Assembly (NCBI GenBank): GCA_965268275.1
Contig: OZ254168.1
Location: forward strand, 930,001-994,000
Direction of reading: 5' to 3'
Source of the DNA: AAA044-D11 sp965268275
GTDB lineage: Bacteria; Actinomycetota; Actinomycetes; Nanopelagicales; Nanopelagicaceae
Length of the DNA stretch: 64,000 nt
A program made the position numbers and the translations under genes. Below the pieces are notes generated by a model that did no database searches, was not told the DNA's origin, and saw nothing but the letters and a program-made list of their open reading frames with translations. Below are positions 16,571 to 25,526 of this stretch, in pieces. Positions within the stretch are counted from its first letter, which is position 1. Each line of letters opens with the position of its first letter.

Positions 16571-17551
16571 ATGCTATCCCTCAGTAACGGCCTGATTTCA
16601 ATAAAGGTTGATGAAGAATTAGGTGGTGAAATTAGATCGATAAAGATGGGCAAGAGCGAATTCTTGGCGGACTTCGATTGGTCGAGTCCAATACAGAGCA
16701 GTAAATCTTCTTCATATGGCAGTGCAATTCTGGATTGGCTTTCAGAATATCGAGGTGGTTGGCAAGTCTTGTTCCCAAATGCCGGAAATGAGAACACTGT
16801 TATGGGAGTGCCTCTCCCCTTTCATGGTGAATTTGGTAGAACAGAAACTACAGTTGTTTCAAAGAAAAAAACTGAATTAGTTATTAGAGCTGGCACGAGA
16901 TTGCCTTTGGTCTTAACTCGAACCTACAAACTTTTGCCAAACAAGCCGATACTTCAGATAACACAATCTGTAACAAATGAATCTGATTCTTCAATTCCAT
17001 TTATTTGGGGCGAGCATCCAGCATTTTCACTTCCACGTGGATCAAAAATTAATCTTCCGACAGGTCCGATTCTTGTAGATGCTAACGAAATGGGAGAACT
17101 TCAAGATGTGAAACCTGGATCTACTGGTAATTGGCCAACTGTCCCAGATCGTGTTGGTGGCCAAATAGATTTATCAGTTGTTCCTGAAGCGGACATAGAA
17201 CGTTTGTGTTATCTGCATGATCGTCCCGAAGGTTGGGCGGCCATGCAACATGGGAAGAAAGTAATTGGACTTTCGTGGGATTTAGAAGCCTTTCCACACT
17301 TGTGGTTCTGGCAAGAAATCGGCGGCAAAGGATTTCCGTGGTTTGGAAGAGCGCAGATAACAGCGATTGAGCCTGCTTCTACCTGGCCTTCATTCGGGCT
17401 AGAGGCAGCAATAACTAGCGGTCAGGCCTTCTACTTAAAGCCAGGCGAAGTTCGCACTGCCTGGACAACCTTCTCGGTATCAACCGTGGCGGCCAAAGAC
17501 ATAATGAAAATAAAGTCCGTTGATCCAAAAGGAACATTCCACACAAAATAA
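16571..17551 (+). CDS. Aldose 1-epimerase-like protein (galactose mutarotase superfamily)
   Basis: A 326-residue cytoplasmic beta-sandwich enzyme that probably interconverts sugar anomers. Catalytic-type residues are visible: His85 in PFHGEFG, Glu148-His149 in WGEHPAF, and a C-terminal Glu in TAIEPAS. The GGWQVLFPNAG block is typical of this superfamily. The ATG follows a near-consensus AAGGAGG site. It is the first gene of the plus-strand catabolic unit and lies 26 bases before the SDR. The sugar is unknown; the low similarity I can see to galM proper argues against a galactose-specific call. Confidence 0.8.
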   Translation: MLSLSNGLISIKVDEELGGEIRSIKMGKSEFLADFDWSSPIQSSKSSSYGSAILDWLSEYRGGWQVLFPNAGNENTVMGVPLPFHGEFGRTETTVVSKKKTELVIRAGTRLPLVLTRTYKLLPNKPILQITQSVTNESDSSIPFIWGEHPAFSLPRGSKINLPTGPILVDANEMGELQDVKPGSTGNWPTVPDRVGGQIDLSVVPEADIERLCYLHDRPEGWAAMQHGKKVIGLSWDLEAFPHLWFWQEIGGKGFPWFGRAQITAIEPASTWPSFGLEAAITSGQAFYLKPGEVRTAWTTFSVSTVAAKDIMKIKSVDPKGTFHTK

Positions 17552-17577
17552 TGAAAATAATGAAATAGGAGCAAGCT

Positions 17578-18360
17578 ATGGAAAAAAATCTCGCAGGAAG
17601 AAATGCAGTCGTTACCGGTGCGGCAATGGGAATTGGTCGTGCCACCGCCGAAGTTCTTGCTGAAAGAGGTGCACGAGTAATTGCACTTGACTATAACGAA
17701 GCTAAATTAAATGAGTTGATTCCTATTTGGAAAAGTGCCGGCTTGGATATCACGCCCATGCAATGTGATGTCACAAGTGCAGAAGCAGTCGCTTCAGCCT
17801 TCAAAAAAATTGGTGAGATTTTTCCTAAGTTATCAATTCTGGCAAACATTGCTGGTGTTGTCCGCTACGGAAAAATCGAAGATTTAAGTGAGGCCGACTG
17901 GGATTTTCAATTAGATACAAACCTAAAGGCGATGTTCCTAACTTGTCGTGAAGCCGTAAAGTTGATGAGAGTGAATGGCAGCGGTTCAATAATTAATATT
18001 TCAAGTGTTCAGGCCATGGCAAGTCAGCAAACAGTTGCTCCTTACGCAGCTTCCAAAGGTGGCGTAATTTCCTTTACAAGATCTATAGCGCTCGACTATG
18101 CCGCAGATGGAATTAGAGCAAATGCAGTTCTGCCAGGTTCAGTTGAAACTCCGATGCTACGAGCTGCGGGCGAACAATTCAATCCTTCAGATCCAGATGG
18201 CGCGATGAAGAATTGGGGAGCTCTACATCCGCTTGGATTTTTAATTCAGCCAAGAGACATTGCAAATGTAATTGCATTTCTAGCGAGCGATGAGGCAAGA
18301 GTTATCACCGGTGCGCCAATAATTGCTGACTCTGGATTGCTAGCGGGTCTCGGCGTATGA
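17578..18360 (+). CDS. Short-chain dehydrogenase/reductase
   Basis: A 260-residue classical SDR: TGAAMGIGRA for cofactor binding, NIAG where NNAG is usual, NISSVQAM with the catalytic Ser, and YAASK. It is clearly a paralogue of the SDR at 3534-4334. The stop overlaps the next start in ATGA. Between an epimerase and a lactonase it fits an aldose 1-dehydrogenase that yields a lactone, but this is inference. Confidence 0.88.
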   Translation: MEKNLAGRNAVVTGAAMGIGRATAEVLAERGARVIALDYNEAKLNELIPIWKSAGLDITPMQCDVTSAEAVASAFKKIGEIFPKLSILANIAGVVRYGKIEDLSEADWDFQLDTNLKAMFLTCREAVKLMRVNGSGSIINISSVQAMASQQTVAPYAASKGGVISFTRSIALDYAADGIRANAVLPGSVETPMLRAAGEQFNPSDPDGAMKNWGALHPLGFLIQPRDIANVIAFLASDEARVITGAPIIADSGLLAGLGV

Positions 18361-19463
18361 AGTTAGGCCAAGCATCAATTCTTCCGACTCTTCCGAAACG
18401 TGAAGCGCGCGTTGAACTTCTGGAAAAAGTTGGTAAGTCCTTGCTTGGTATGCCATACAAGAGTTGGAATTTTGGTGATTCAACTGGCTTCGAAGGAATT
18501 CTTGAAACCGGGCGAATACTCAAAGATCCCACTTACTTTGCATTTGCTGAAGGTTGGTTTCGTGCTTGGGCCAGCCGCCCAGAGCCATTTAAACCTCTAG
18601 ATTGCACAGCTCCTGGCGTTGCAATGGTGGAAGTTGCACGCGAAACAGATAACCAAGAAATCTTTGAATCACTCAATCGCCTCGCTACTTATTTAATGGG
18701 TAGAAGTAAGAACCGCGGGATATACGACACCTGGGAATCTTTATGTTTGATTCCACCATACGGCGGTGAAGAGCTTCCGGCAGAAGAAGCGCAGTGGCTT
18801 GCAACCCCACCCGGGGGAACGTGTATTGATTGCTTGCATTTTGACCCACCATTCCTAACGGCTCTTGGGAAAGAGAGTAAGAACGAAACACTTATCACTG
18901 CTGGAGTTGAACAAGCACATGCATATATTGATGCGCTACAGAAAGAGAATGGAATCTTCGATCACTTCTTTATGTATGGAGTTCCAGGAACCTGGGCACC
19001 TGGTTGGGGCCGTGGTCAAGGTTGGGCACTATTAGGAATGTTGGATGTTCTAAAGAACATTCCACTTAATCATCCCGGCCGGAAAAAAATTGAGGATGCC
19101 GCAAAGAAATTGATTTATTCCATGATTGATTTGCAACGCGAAGATGGTCGTTGGTGGTGTGTAGTAGATAGTGATAAATCTGGTGAAGAGGGATCTACAG
19201 CTGGCTTTATGGCCACTGGATTTGCCCGAGCAATCAAACTTGGAATAGTTGATGACAGCGTTGTTGAACCATCGATGTTAAAAGCCCTTGCTGGTGTTAT
19301 CGGAGATACAAATTCTGCAGGGCAACTTCAAAATGTGACTGCAGCTGTTTTTGCTTCAACAAGAAGGTCTCATTATGAATTCACGCCACGTGGATTCTCA
19401 GTCCCATGGGGTCAAGGGCCACTTGCTATGGCCATCTGCGAAACTGATGAACTTCTGAAATGA
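18357..19463 (+). CDS. GH105/GH88-like glycosidase (unsaturated glucuronyl or rhamnogalacturonyl hydrolase fold)
   Basis: A 368-residue alpha/alpha-toroid protein. The GH88/GH105 family block appears as APGWGRGQGWALLGM (where YteR-type proteins have WARGNGW), with HFDPPFL upstream and STAGFMATGFARAI downstream, and a C-terminal RSHYEFTPRGFSVPWGQGPL. There is no signal peptide, so it would act on imported oligosaccharides in the cytoplasm. Family members remove 4,5-unsaturated uronic acids left by polysaccharide lyases. It overlaps the upstream SDR by four bases. Exact substrate uncertain. Confidence 0.7.
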   Translation: MKLGQASILPTLPKREARVELLEKVGKSLLGMPYKSWNFGDSTGFEGILETGRILKDPTYFAFAEGWFRAWASRPEPFKPLDCTAPGVAMVEVARETDNQEIFESLNRLATYLMGRSKNRGIYDTWESLCLIPPYGGEELPAEEAQWLATPPGGTCIDCLHFDPPFLTALGKESKNETLITAGVEQAHAYIDALQKENGIFDHFFMYGVPGTWAPGWGRGQGWALLGMLDVLKNIPLNHPGRKKIEDAAKKLIYSMIDLQREDGRWWCVVDSDKSGEEGSTAGFMATGFARAIKLGIVDDSVVEPSMLKALAGVIGDTNSAGQLQNVTAAVFASTRRSHYEFTPRGFSVPWGQGPLAMAICETDELLK

Positions 19464-19505
19464 AAAAATTCCAAAAACCAATACTAAAAACAGGGAGACA
19501 ATAAA

Positions 19506-20378
19506 ATGATTGATACAACGAAAAAGTTGAATCTAGATAAAGTCGAAATAATCGCAGCCGGTGTCGACCATAGCGAAGGCGTAACTGTCACTCCAGATCA
19601 AACAATTTATTGTGGTGGTGAAGCTGGCCAGATTTATCGAATTGACAACGATGTTCCGGTTGAGGTCGCTAATGTAAAAGGTTTCATGCTTGGATTAGCA
19701 AGTGATGCCGAAAATCGAGTTTATGCAATCGACAACGCAAATAAATGTGTCTGGCGCTACGACCCTAAGAGCAATTCAACTGAGAAGTGGCTAGAAGGCC
19801 CTAAAGACAATCCTTTAAATGTTCCAAATCATGGCTCGTTTGGTCCTGACGGAAGTTACTACTTATCTGATTCAGGCGACTGGCAGAAGGGCGATGGAAA
19901 GGTCTGGGTGAAGCGGCCAGGTAAAGCTATTGAAATCTTTAGTAAAGAATCTAAGAACTTCCCAAATGGCAATGCAGTTTCAAGAGATGGCACCAAGCTT
20001 TATGTGGTTGAGTCCGAACCCGGTGCAATTTGTGAAATTCAGATAAATCCAGATGGGTCAGCAGGTTCGAGAAAGGTCCTTATCGAACTAGGGCTTTTAG
20101 TTCCGGATGGAATTAGAGTCGCAGCCGATGATTCGCTCATCATTAGTTTTTATTCCCCCAACTTAGTTGCACGGTGGAGTCCGGATGGCGGCCTTGAAGC
20201 GCTTGCCAATGATCCCCAAGCAGTATTTTTGGCCGCACCTACGAACCTTGAGTTCTTCGGTGAAAATCTCGATGTGATTATTTTTGCAAGTCTGGCCCGC
20301 TGGCAGTTATCGCGCGCTAACTTAGGAATCAAGGGAGCGAAGCCTCACTATCCAGATAAGTCAACCATCGGAAATTAA
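19506..20378 (+). CDS. SMP-30/gluconolactonase-family sugar lactonase
   Basis: A 290-residue six-bladed propeller of the SMP-30/LRE family. The metal ligands are recognisable: Glu24 in DHSEGV, Asn in NVPNHGSFGPDG, Asn in FPNGNAVSRDG and Asp in LVPDGIRV. Such enzymes hydrolyse sugar lactones to aldonates in the cytoplasm. It follows the dehydrogenase and epimerase on the same strand, so epimerase, dehydrogenase and lactonase form a coherent oxidative route. An AGGGAG site precedes the ATG. Confidence 0.85.
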   Translation: MIDTTKKLNLDKVEIIAAGVDHSEGVTVTPDQTIYCGGEAGQIYRIDNDVPVEVANVKGFMLGLASDAENRVYAIDNANKCVWRYDPKSNSTEKWLEGPKDNPLNVPNHGSFGPDGSYYLSDSGDWQKGDGKVWVKRPGKAIEIFSKESKNFPNGNAVSRDGTKLYVVESEPGAICEIQINPDGSAGSRKVLIELGLLVPDGIRVAADDSLIISFYSPNLVARWSPDGGLEALANDPQAVFLAAPTNLEFFGENLDVIIFASLARWQLSRANLGIKGAKPHYPDKSTIGN

Positions 20379-20451
20379 TTGTCTTGATACGCTTTGCCTA
20401 GTAATGCTAGGTAAATTGATTCAATTTGACGTAAATGAGTAGGAGCAAATT

Positions 20452-21483
20452 TTGGCTTCCAAGAAGAGCTCTGTGCTTCAACGAAAAGCAACGTTGCGAG
20501 ATGTTGGTTTGCTGGCGAAGGTTGACCCCAGCCTAGTGTCAAGGGTTTTGAACAATGACCCTAACGCCACTGCCTCGTCAGCCACCAGAGCAAGAATTTT
20601 ATCGGCGGCAAAGAAACTTAACTACACAACCAATTTCGCTGCCCGAAATCTTAAGATGGCAAGAACATTAACAATTGGACTATTGCTCCCAGATCTAACA
20701 AATCCCGTAAATGATTTGGTTGCACACGGAGTTCAAGAGCGAGCCGCAGAATTAGGCTACGGCGTAATTATTGCAAACCATTCTGATATTGGTGGCGACC
20801 GAACTATTTCGCAGATGCTTACACAAGGCCACGTAGACGGAATTATTGCCTTTGTTCACAGTATTAATGATTCATTCATGGAGGATTTGTCTAGAAATAG
20901 CAACGGAAGAATTCTTCCGATGAATGGAAAAATCAAAGGAATAGATTCGAGTGTTTCGTTGGATGATCCCAAGGCTGCGGAAATGTGCGTCGAACACCTA
21001 GTTGATTTGGGCCACCGCAAGATTGTTGGAATCTTTGCATCTATGTCAAATGACTCACCTAAGCGGCGTGTAGTTGGATTCAAGAAGGCTTGTGCAAAAT
21101 ACAACATTCAACCAAATATTGTTTTTACCCAAGGTTATTCATCTCATGATGGTTACTTGGCAACTCTCGAAGCAATTACAAAGTATTCGCCAACTGCAAT
21201 CTTCCCTTCTTCAAACTCATATGCGCTAGGAACTTACCGGGCACTTTATGAGAAGAAATTTAGGATCCCAGATGATGTCTCTGTGATTACACTGCACAAT
21301 TCTGCTTTGACCGAATATCTTTCACCGCCGCTTACAAGTGTTCGGCTTCCGGCAGAAGAGATGGGCAAAGTTTCTGCGGAAAAACTGATCGACATGCTAA
21401 ATGGTAAAAAAATTAAGCATTTAATTGTTGATGGCAAACCGTCTCTAGTGTTACGTGGATCAACATCTAAAGTGCAGAATTAA
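20452..21483 (+). CDS. LacI-family transcriptional regulator of the island
   Basis: A 343-residue LacI/GalR repressor. The N-terminal helix-turn-helix covers about residues 13-60 (ATLRDVGLLAKVDPSLVSRV, NNDPNATAS, ARILSAAKKLNY). It is followed by a hinge (FAARNLKMARTLTIGLLLPD) and a periplasmic-binding-like sensor domain that ends in the usual SVRLPAEEMGK region. The start is TTG with GGAG upstream. It lies 73 bases after the lactonase gene. It is the only LacI-family gene in the window and the natural partner for the three CG-centred palindromes at 5442, 16378 and 16431. Confidence 0.92.
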   Translation: MASKKSSVLQRKATLRDVGLLAKVDPSLVSRVLNNDPNATASSATRARILSAAKKLNYTTNFAARNLKMARTLTIGLLLPDLTNPVNDLVAHGVQERAAELGYGVIIANHSDIGGDRTISQMLTQGHVDGIIAFVHSINDSFMEDLSRNSNGRILPMNGKIKGIDSSVSLDDPKAAEMCVEHLVDLGHRKIVGIFASMSNDSPKRRVVGFKKACAKYNIQPNIVFTQGYSSHDGYLATLEAITKYSPTAIFPSSNSYALGTYRALYEKKFRIPDDVSVITLHNSALTEYLSPPLTSVRLPAEEMGKVSAEKLIDMLNGKKIKHLIVDGKPSLVLRGSTSKVQN

Positions 21484-21523
21484 GCCAATAATTTACGATA
21501 TGAAGGGGTTCAAGCGTTAAATA

Positions 21524-22906
21524 ATGTCAGCATCAGATTTAGTTTCACAGCTAACTGCCCTTATGGGTAGCGAGGTTGTTCGCAGCGATGCGGTCTCACT
21601 GCAGGCTTACAGCCGTGATGCGACTCCGATGTTTGAGGGACTTCCAGAAGTAATTGTGGCTCCGAGAAATACTCAAGAAGTTGCGAAGATTGTTAAGTTC
21701 GCTCACGATACCAAGACGCCGATTATTGCTCGTGGTGCGGGTAGCAATTTATGCGCTGCAACTGTTCCGCTGAATGGTGGAATCGTGATGAGCCTGACCA
21801 ACATGAATCAAGTATTAGAAGTTTCTAAATCCGAAATGATTGCTATCGTCCAACCTGGTGTGACAAATCTAGTTTTGGATCAACTTGTTGAAAAAGAAGG
21901 ACTGCGTTTTGTGCCAGATCCAGGTTCTCGAAATGTTTCAACTATTGGTGGAAATGTTGCAACGAGCGCTGGTGGATTGCGTGGGCTCAAATATGGAACT
22001 ACCCGAAATTACATCTTAGGTTTGGAAGCCGTTCTTGGAACTGGCGAAATTATCCGCACCGGTGGCCGTTTGGTTAAAGATGTTGCTGGATATGACGTAA
22101 CGAGATTATTAGTCGGAAGCGAAGGAACTCTTGCAGTCTTTACTGAGATCACAGTTGCACTTGCGCCTCGTCCTGAAGCATCTAAATATGGTGTTGCCTA
22201 CTTCGAAGATTTAGCAGCTGCTGCGCAAGCCGTTGAGAAAATTATTACATCCGGAATCTTGCCGGCAACATTGGAGTTTTTAGATAACACCTGTCTTGTA
22301 GCAGTCGAAGACTTTGCACATCTTGGTTTAGATACCAAGGCTGGCGCACTTTTATTGTTTGGCGATGACGGTGATTTAGTTTCGATTGAACAGAGTGTTA
22401 ACAAAATGGCAGAGATTGCCAAATCATCAAGTGGTTGTCGCGGCGTAACTCTTGCTGCTGATGTTGCTGCTGCCGAAGCACTTCTATATGCGCGACGTTG
22501 CTCATTGCCAGCCCTAGCGCGATTAAGTTCACTTTCAATCTTGGAAGATATTGCTGTGCCAAGAAAATCTATGGCTGAAGCGGTTAAACGAATCGAAGCA
22601 ATTGGCGTCAAACACGGTCTTCGCATCGGAACCTTTGGCCATGCTGGTGATGGAAATCTGCATCCAACAATCGTTTTAGATAAAGATAATCCCCGTGAAG
22701 TTGCGGCGGCTGAAGCAGCACTTGCTGAAATCTTCGCACTCCCCCTTGAATTTGGCGGAACTATCACGGGCGAACATGGTGTTGGTTCGGCGAAGTTGCC
22801 ATATCTTGAAGCAAAAATTGGTCCGGCAAATATGCAACTACAACGTGATATCAAGAAAGTTTTTGATCCAATGGGTATTTTAAATCCTGGTCGGATCGGT
22901 TCATGA
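21524..22906 (+). CDS. glcD: FAD-linked glycolate/lactate oxidase subunit GlcD
   Basis: A 460-residue flavoprotein of the vanillyl-alcohol-oxidase fold that oxidises 2-hydroxyacids. FAD-binding stretches are ARGAGSNLCAA, DPGSRNVSTIGGNVATSAGG and GRLVKDVAGYDV; the C-terminal half has FGHAGDGNLHP and TGEHGVGSAK. It overlaps the iron-sulfur partner by four bases. GlcE is not present here, as is common in actinobacterial two-subunit versions. A weak half-matching LacI-type sequence (TTCAAGCGTTAA, 21509-21520) lies just upstream. Confidence 0.9.
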   Translation: MSASDLVSQLTALMGSEVVRSDAVSLQAYSRDATPMFEGLPEVIVAPRNTQEVAKIVKFAHDTKTPIIARGAGSNLCAATVPLNGGIVMSLTNMNQVLEVSKSEMIAIVQPGVTNLVLDQLVEKEGLRFVPDPGSRNVSTIGGNVATSAGGLRGLKYGTTRNYILGLEAVLGTGEIIRTGGRLVKDVAGYDVTRLLVGSEGTLAVFTEITVALAPRPEASKYGVAYFEDLAAAAQAVEKIITSGILPATLEFLDNTCLVAVEDFAHLGLDTKAGALLLFGDDGDLVSIEQSVNKMAEIAKSSSGCRGVTLAADVAAAEALLYARRCSLPALARLSSLSILEDIAVPRKSMAEAVKRIEAIGVKHGLRIGTFGHAGDGNLHPTIVLDKDNPREVAAAEAALAEIFALPLEFGGTITGEHGVGSAKLPYLEAKIGPANMQLQRDIKKVFDPMGILNPGRIGS

Positions 22907-23952
22907 GAGAGAAATTTAGTCAAGATAAATTAGACCGCTGTATCTCTTGCGGTTACTGCCTGCCTGCTTGTCCAACTTATAAGTTAACTGGAAATGAAGA
23001 GTCTTCTCCCCGTGGCCGAATAACTTTAATGCGAGCAGTGCAGAACGATAAATTGCCAGCCCTCGATTTGTTGAAGGAATCTTCATTCTGTCTCGGCTGT
23101 CGTGCTTGCGAACCGGTTTGTCCTGCCGGTGTCGAATATGGCGTATTGCTTGAAGAGATGCGGGACATAACTTGGCAAGGAAAGAACCGTCCACTAATTA
23201 TTCGTGGCCTCTTTATGATTGTTGATTCGAAAATAGGAATTTGGGCCCTTGGCTTGTTTTCACCAATGGCTAGGCGCCGTGAAGCTAATAAAGATTTGCA
23301 TCTAATGTATGGCTGTTTTGAACGCCGATTATTTCCTTCAGTAAGTCGCGCAGTTGCGAAGTTGGCACCAGAAGTTTCATGCTCATCTGATCAAGGTTGT
23401 TGTGGCGCGCTACATGCGCATAATGGTGAACTTGAAAAGGGCAAAGAGATGGCGAAGGCGCTGGGCGAAAAACTGTCAGGAACAATCCTTACTACCGCTG
23501 GCGGTTGCGCTGCACATCTCTCTTCAGTAATCGGCACTGATCGGGTTCAAGAGTTTTCTCAATGGTGGGTTAAACGCGATATCGAGTTGAAGCCAATAAC
23601 CAAAGCAGGTCGCAAGATTCGAGTCGGATTGCAAGATTCTTGTCATTTGCGAAATGGAATGGGAGTTTTTGCAGAGCCCCGAGAAATCTTGAAACAACTG
23701 GGCGACTTCATCGAAGTTCCTGGAGCGGCTGATTGCTGTGGCGCAGCTGGAAGTTATGCGCTGCTTCAGAAGAAAAATAGTCGAAAAGTTATAAGCCAGA
23801 AGATTGCAGATATCAAAGCACTAAAACTTGATTACATCGCATCTGTAAATCCGGGATGCACCAGGCAATTAGTGACTGAACTTCGTCGGGCTCGAGTAAA
23901 GACCAAAGTTATTCACCTTGCTGAATTAGTTGCAAAATCACAGAAGCAATGA
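22903..23952 (+). CDS. glcF: Glycolate/lactate oxidase iron-sulfur subunit GlcF
   Basis: A 349-residue electron-transfer subunit. It has two 4Fe-4S motifs: Cys13, 16, 19, 23 in CISCGYCLPACP, and Cys63, 66, 69, 73 in CLGCRACEPVCP. Two CCG domains follow (GCCGALHAHNGE and DCCGAAGSY). It passes electrons from GlcD to the respiratory chain. It is somewhat shorter than the E. coli protein. The four-base overlaps with genes on both sides indicate translational coupling. Confidence 0.9.
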   Translation: MREKFSQDKLDRCISCGYCLPACPTYKLTGNEESSPRGRITLMRAVQNDKLPALDLLKESSFCLGCRACEPVCPAGVEYGVLLEEMRDITWQGKNRPLIIRGLFMIVDSKIGIWALGLFSPMARRREANKDLHLMYGCFERRLFPSVSRAVAKLAPEVSCSSDQGCCGALHAHNGELEKGKEMAKALGEKLSGTILTTAGGCAAHLSSVIGTDRVQEFSQWWVKRDIELKPITKAGRKIRVGLQDSCHLRNGMGVFAEPREILKQLGDFIEVPGAADCCGAAGSYALLQKKNSRKVISQKIADIKALKLDYIASVNPGCTRQLVTELRRARVKTKVIHLAELVAKSQKQ

Positions 23953-24221
23953 ACTCAGAATTCTCACTGGAAACTTTAAAGGCATCTTGGAATCAAGTTC
24001 TAGATGAAGTCTTAGAAGTTGATCGCGTCGCTTGGTTGCTCTGGTTTGATGCCAGATTAGTAAAACTTGAAGGCGGCATTTTGGAGGTGAGCTTTGCCGA
24101 TAGCGAAAAATTTAGTGGCGACCACAACTATAAAAGCGCACGTAAACCCGAACAAACTGCCAAACTAGTGTCCGCAATCTTGAAAGTAACAGGTAAGAAT
24201 TTGGAGGTAATTGAATCTTGA
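23949..24221 (+). CDS. Small protein resembling the C-terminal domain of actinobacterial DnaX (tau)
   Basis: A 90-residue protein. Its pattern of SWNQVLDEVLEVDRVAWLL, then a strand region (ARLVKLEGGILEVSF), a polar segment and a final TAKLVSAILKVTG recalls the W-x2-VL-x2-V-x5-AW-x-LL...L-x-F domain at the end of actinobacterial DNA polymerase III gamma/tau. Here it stands alone. It overlaps glcF and the GH25 gene by four bases each. Homology is judged by eye, and its role outside the clamp loader is unknown. Confidence 0.5.
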   Translation: MNSEFSLETLKASWNQVLDEVLEVDRVAWLLWFDARLVKLEGGILEVSFADSEKFSGDHNYKSARKPEQTAKLVSAILKVTGKNLEVIES

Positions 24222-25507
24222 AAAGAATCTTTATCCTCCTAACAATCTGTCTGTCTTTGATTTCAAATAACGTTATTGCTGCCGGGCCACTGCCACTTGT
24301 CGCTGCCGGGCCAGGAAATAGAATTCACGGAGTTGATATAAGTAAGTGGCAACATCCATATGGCAAGCCAATCAACTTTGTAAAAATGGCAAAATCCGGA
24401 GTCCGCTTTGTGATGATCAAGGGTTCAGATTCACAACCAACTGCAGATGCCGAAGCTAAAAAGTATTTGATTGAAGATCGCAAAGCAGCCCAGGCCGCTG
24501 GTTTATACACAGGCTTTTATTATTTTGCGTATATTCCTGATACAAAAGTTAAAGCCGAAATAATCGCCGATGCAAAAACGCAAGCTCAGAAAGTGATCTG
24601 GAGACTTGGCGAAATTGGTGGTTATACCGAACAAGATTTACCTGTTGCGCTGGATTTGGAAACGAACTGCGTTCGCAGAATTTCAGGTGTTTGTCAGAAA
24701 TACGCTAGTCGTGCCCACGTTTCATTATGGGCTAAAACTTGGCTAGAAGAAGTAACTCTTAAAACTAATCGCCTACCCTTTGTTTATTCATATCCAAATT
24801 TCTTGCAGAGCGCCAAGGCGAGATCAAATGACTTTGCAAAGTATCCGTTATGGATTGCGGCATATGGAATTCACCCGGCAGAACCAACTAATCATCCAGG
24901 TATGAAGAGCGTTGGCTGCTTTGTTCATTCTTGGACTAAGTCAGATTGCACAGCTGATTACACTATTTGGCAGTACTCATCTTGTGGCAAAGGTTCTAAG
25001 TATGGCGTTGCGAGTTCGAGAATTGATCTGAACGTATTTAATGGTAGCGAAGAGAAGTTTTATTCGTTGACTAAAGGAGTATGGAAGCCAAGCGATGTTG
25101 ATCTACTTCCTTTCAATGAACCTACAACTGCAACCTTGTTATCAAGTTCGAGTTCGATAACGACAAACGATAGTGCGAATTTTGTTGTAGATGCAGTTCG
25201 GCCAAATGGCACTCATGTAGTCACAGGAAGTGTGAAATTTGTTTCGGCAGATACAACTGTTGAGACTGGGATGCAACAAGTTATTCGATCCGCATCTGGA
25301 AGATGGACATTAAAAGTTTCTGGACTAACTGCTGGTAGCTATGTTGGATATGTTGAATACTTCGATGAATCAAAGACTCATGCAAGTGCGGTTATGCCGG
25401 TGATGTTCGAAGTAACCCAGGGCCCAACCCCAACGCCTAAGCCATCACCAACAAAGAAGCCAGCACCTAAGCCAGTAGATACCTGCGCGGGGCAAATTCG
25501 TTATTAA
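24218..25507 (+). CDS. Secreted GH25 lysozyme-like protein with C-terminal Ig-like domain
   Basis: A 429-residue exported protein. It has a signal peptide (MKRIFILLTICLSLISNNV, cleavage near VIAAG) and a GH25 muramidase domain at about residues 35-265 with GVDISKWQ and the catalytic PVALDLET acidic pair. An Ig-like domain follows at about 300-400 (TATLLSSSSSITTNDSANF). The tail is rich in Pro, Thr and Lys (TPTPKPSPTKKPAPKP). It probably cuts or binds peptidoglycan at the cell surface. Six Cys residues in the catalytic part may form disulfides. Confidence 0.85.
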   Translation: MKRIFILLTICLSLISNNVIAAGPLPLVAAGPGNRIHGVDISKWQHPYGKPINFVKMAKSGVRFVMIKGSDSQPTADAEAKKYLIEDRKAAQAAGLYTGFYYFAYIPDTKVKAEIIADAKTQAQKVIWRLGEIGGYTEQDLPVALDLETNCVRRISGVCQKYASRAHVSLWAKTWLEEVTLKTNRLPFVYSYPNFLQSAKARSNDFAKYPLWIAAYGIHPAEPTNHPGMKSVGCFVHSWTKSDCTADYTIWQYSSCGKGSKYGVASSRIDLNVFNGSEEKFYSLTKGVWKPSDVDLLPFNEPTTATLLSSSSSITTNDSANFVVDAVRPNGTHVVTGSVKFVSADTTVETGMQQVIRSASGRWTLKVSGLTAGSYVGYVEYFDESKTHASAVMPVMFEVTQGPTPTPKPSPTKKPAPKPVDTCAGQIRY

Positions 25508-25526
25508 AAGATAACCAAAGATAGAG

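Noticed and set aside
20414..20426. AATTGATTCAATT upstream of the LacI gene as an autoregulatory operator
   Set aside because: Symmetric but with an odd centre and no CG core, and AT-rich enough to occur by chance.
21509..21520. TTCAAGCGTTAA before glcD as a fourth LacI operator
   Set aside because: Only the left arm and centre match; the right arm lacks TTGA, so it stays a weak candidate mentioned under the regulon.
22198..22923. A 241-codon minus-strand frame across the glcD 3' half
   Set aside because: Antisense to glcD, low-complexity Ser/Ala/Pro composition typical of a shadow frame.
25425..25482. Repeat-like Pro/Thr/Lys codons at the end of the GH25 gene as a DNA tandem repeat
   Set aside because: The repetition is at the protein level and irregular in the DNA; it is an ordinary surface-protein linker.
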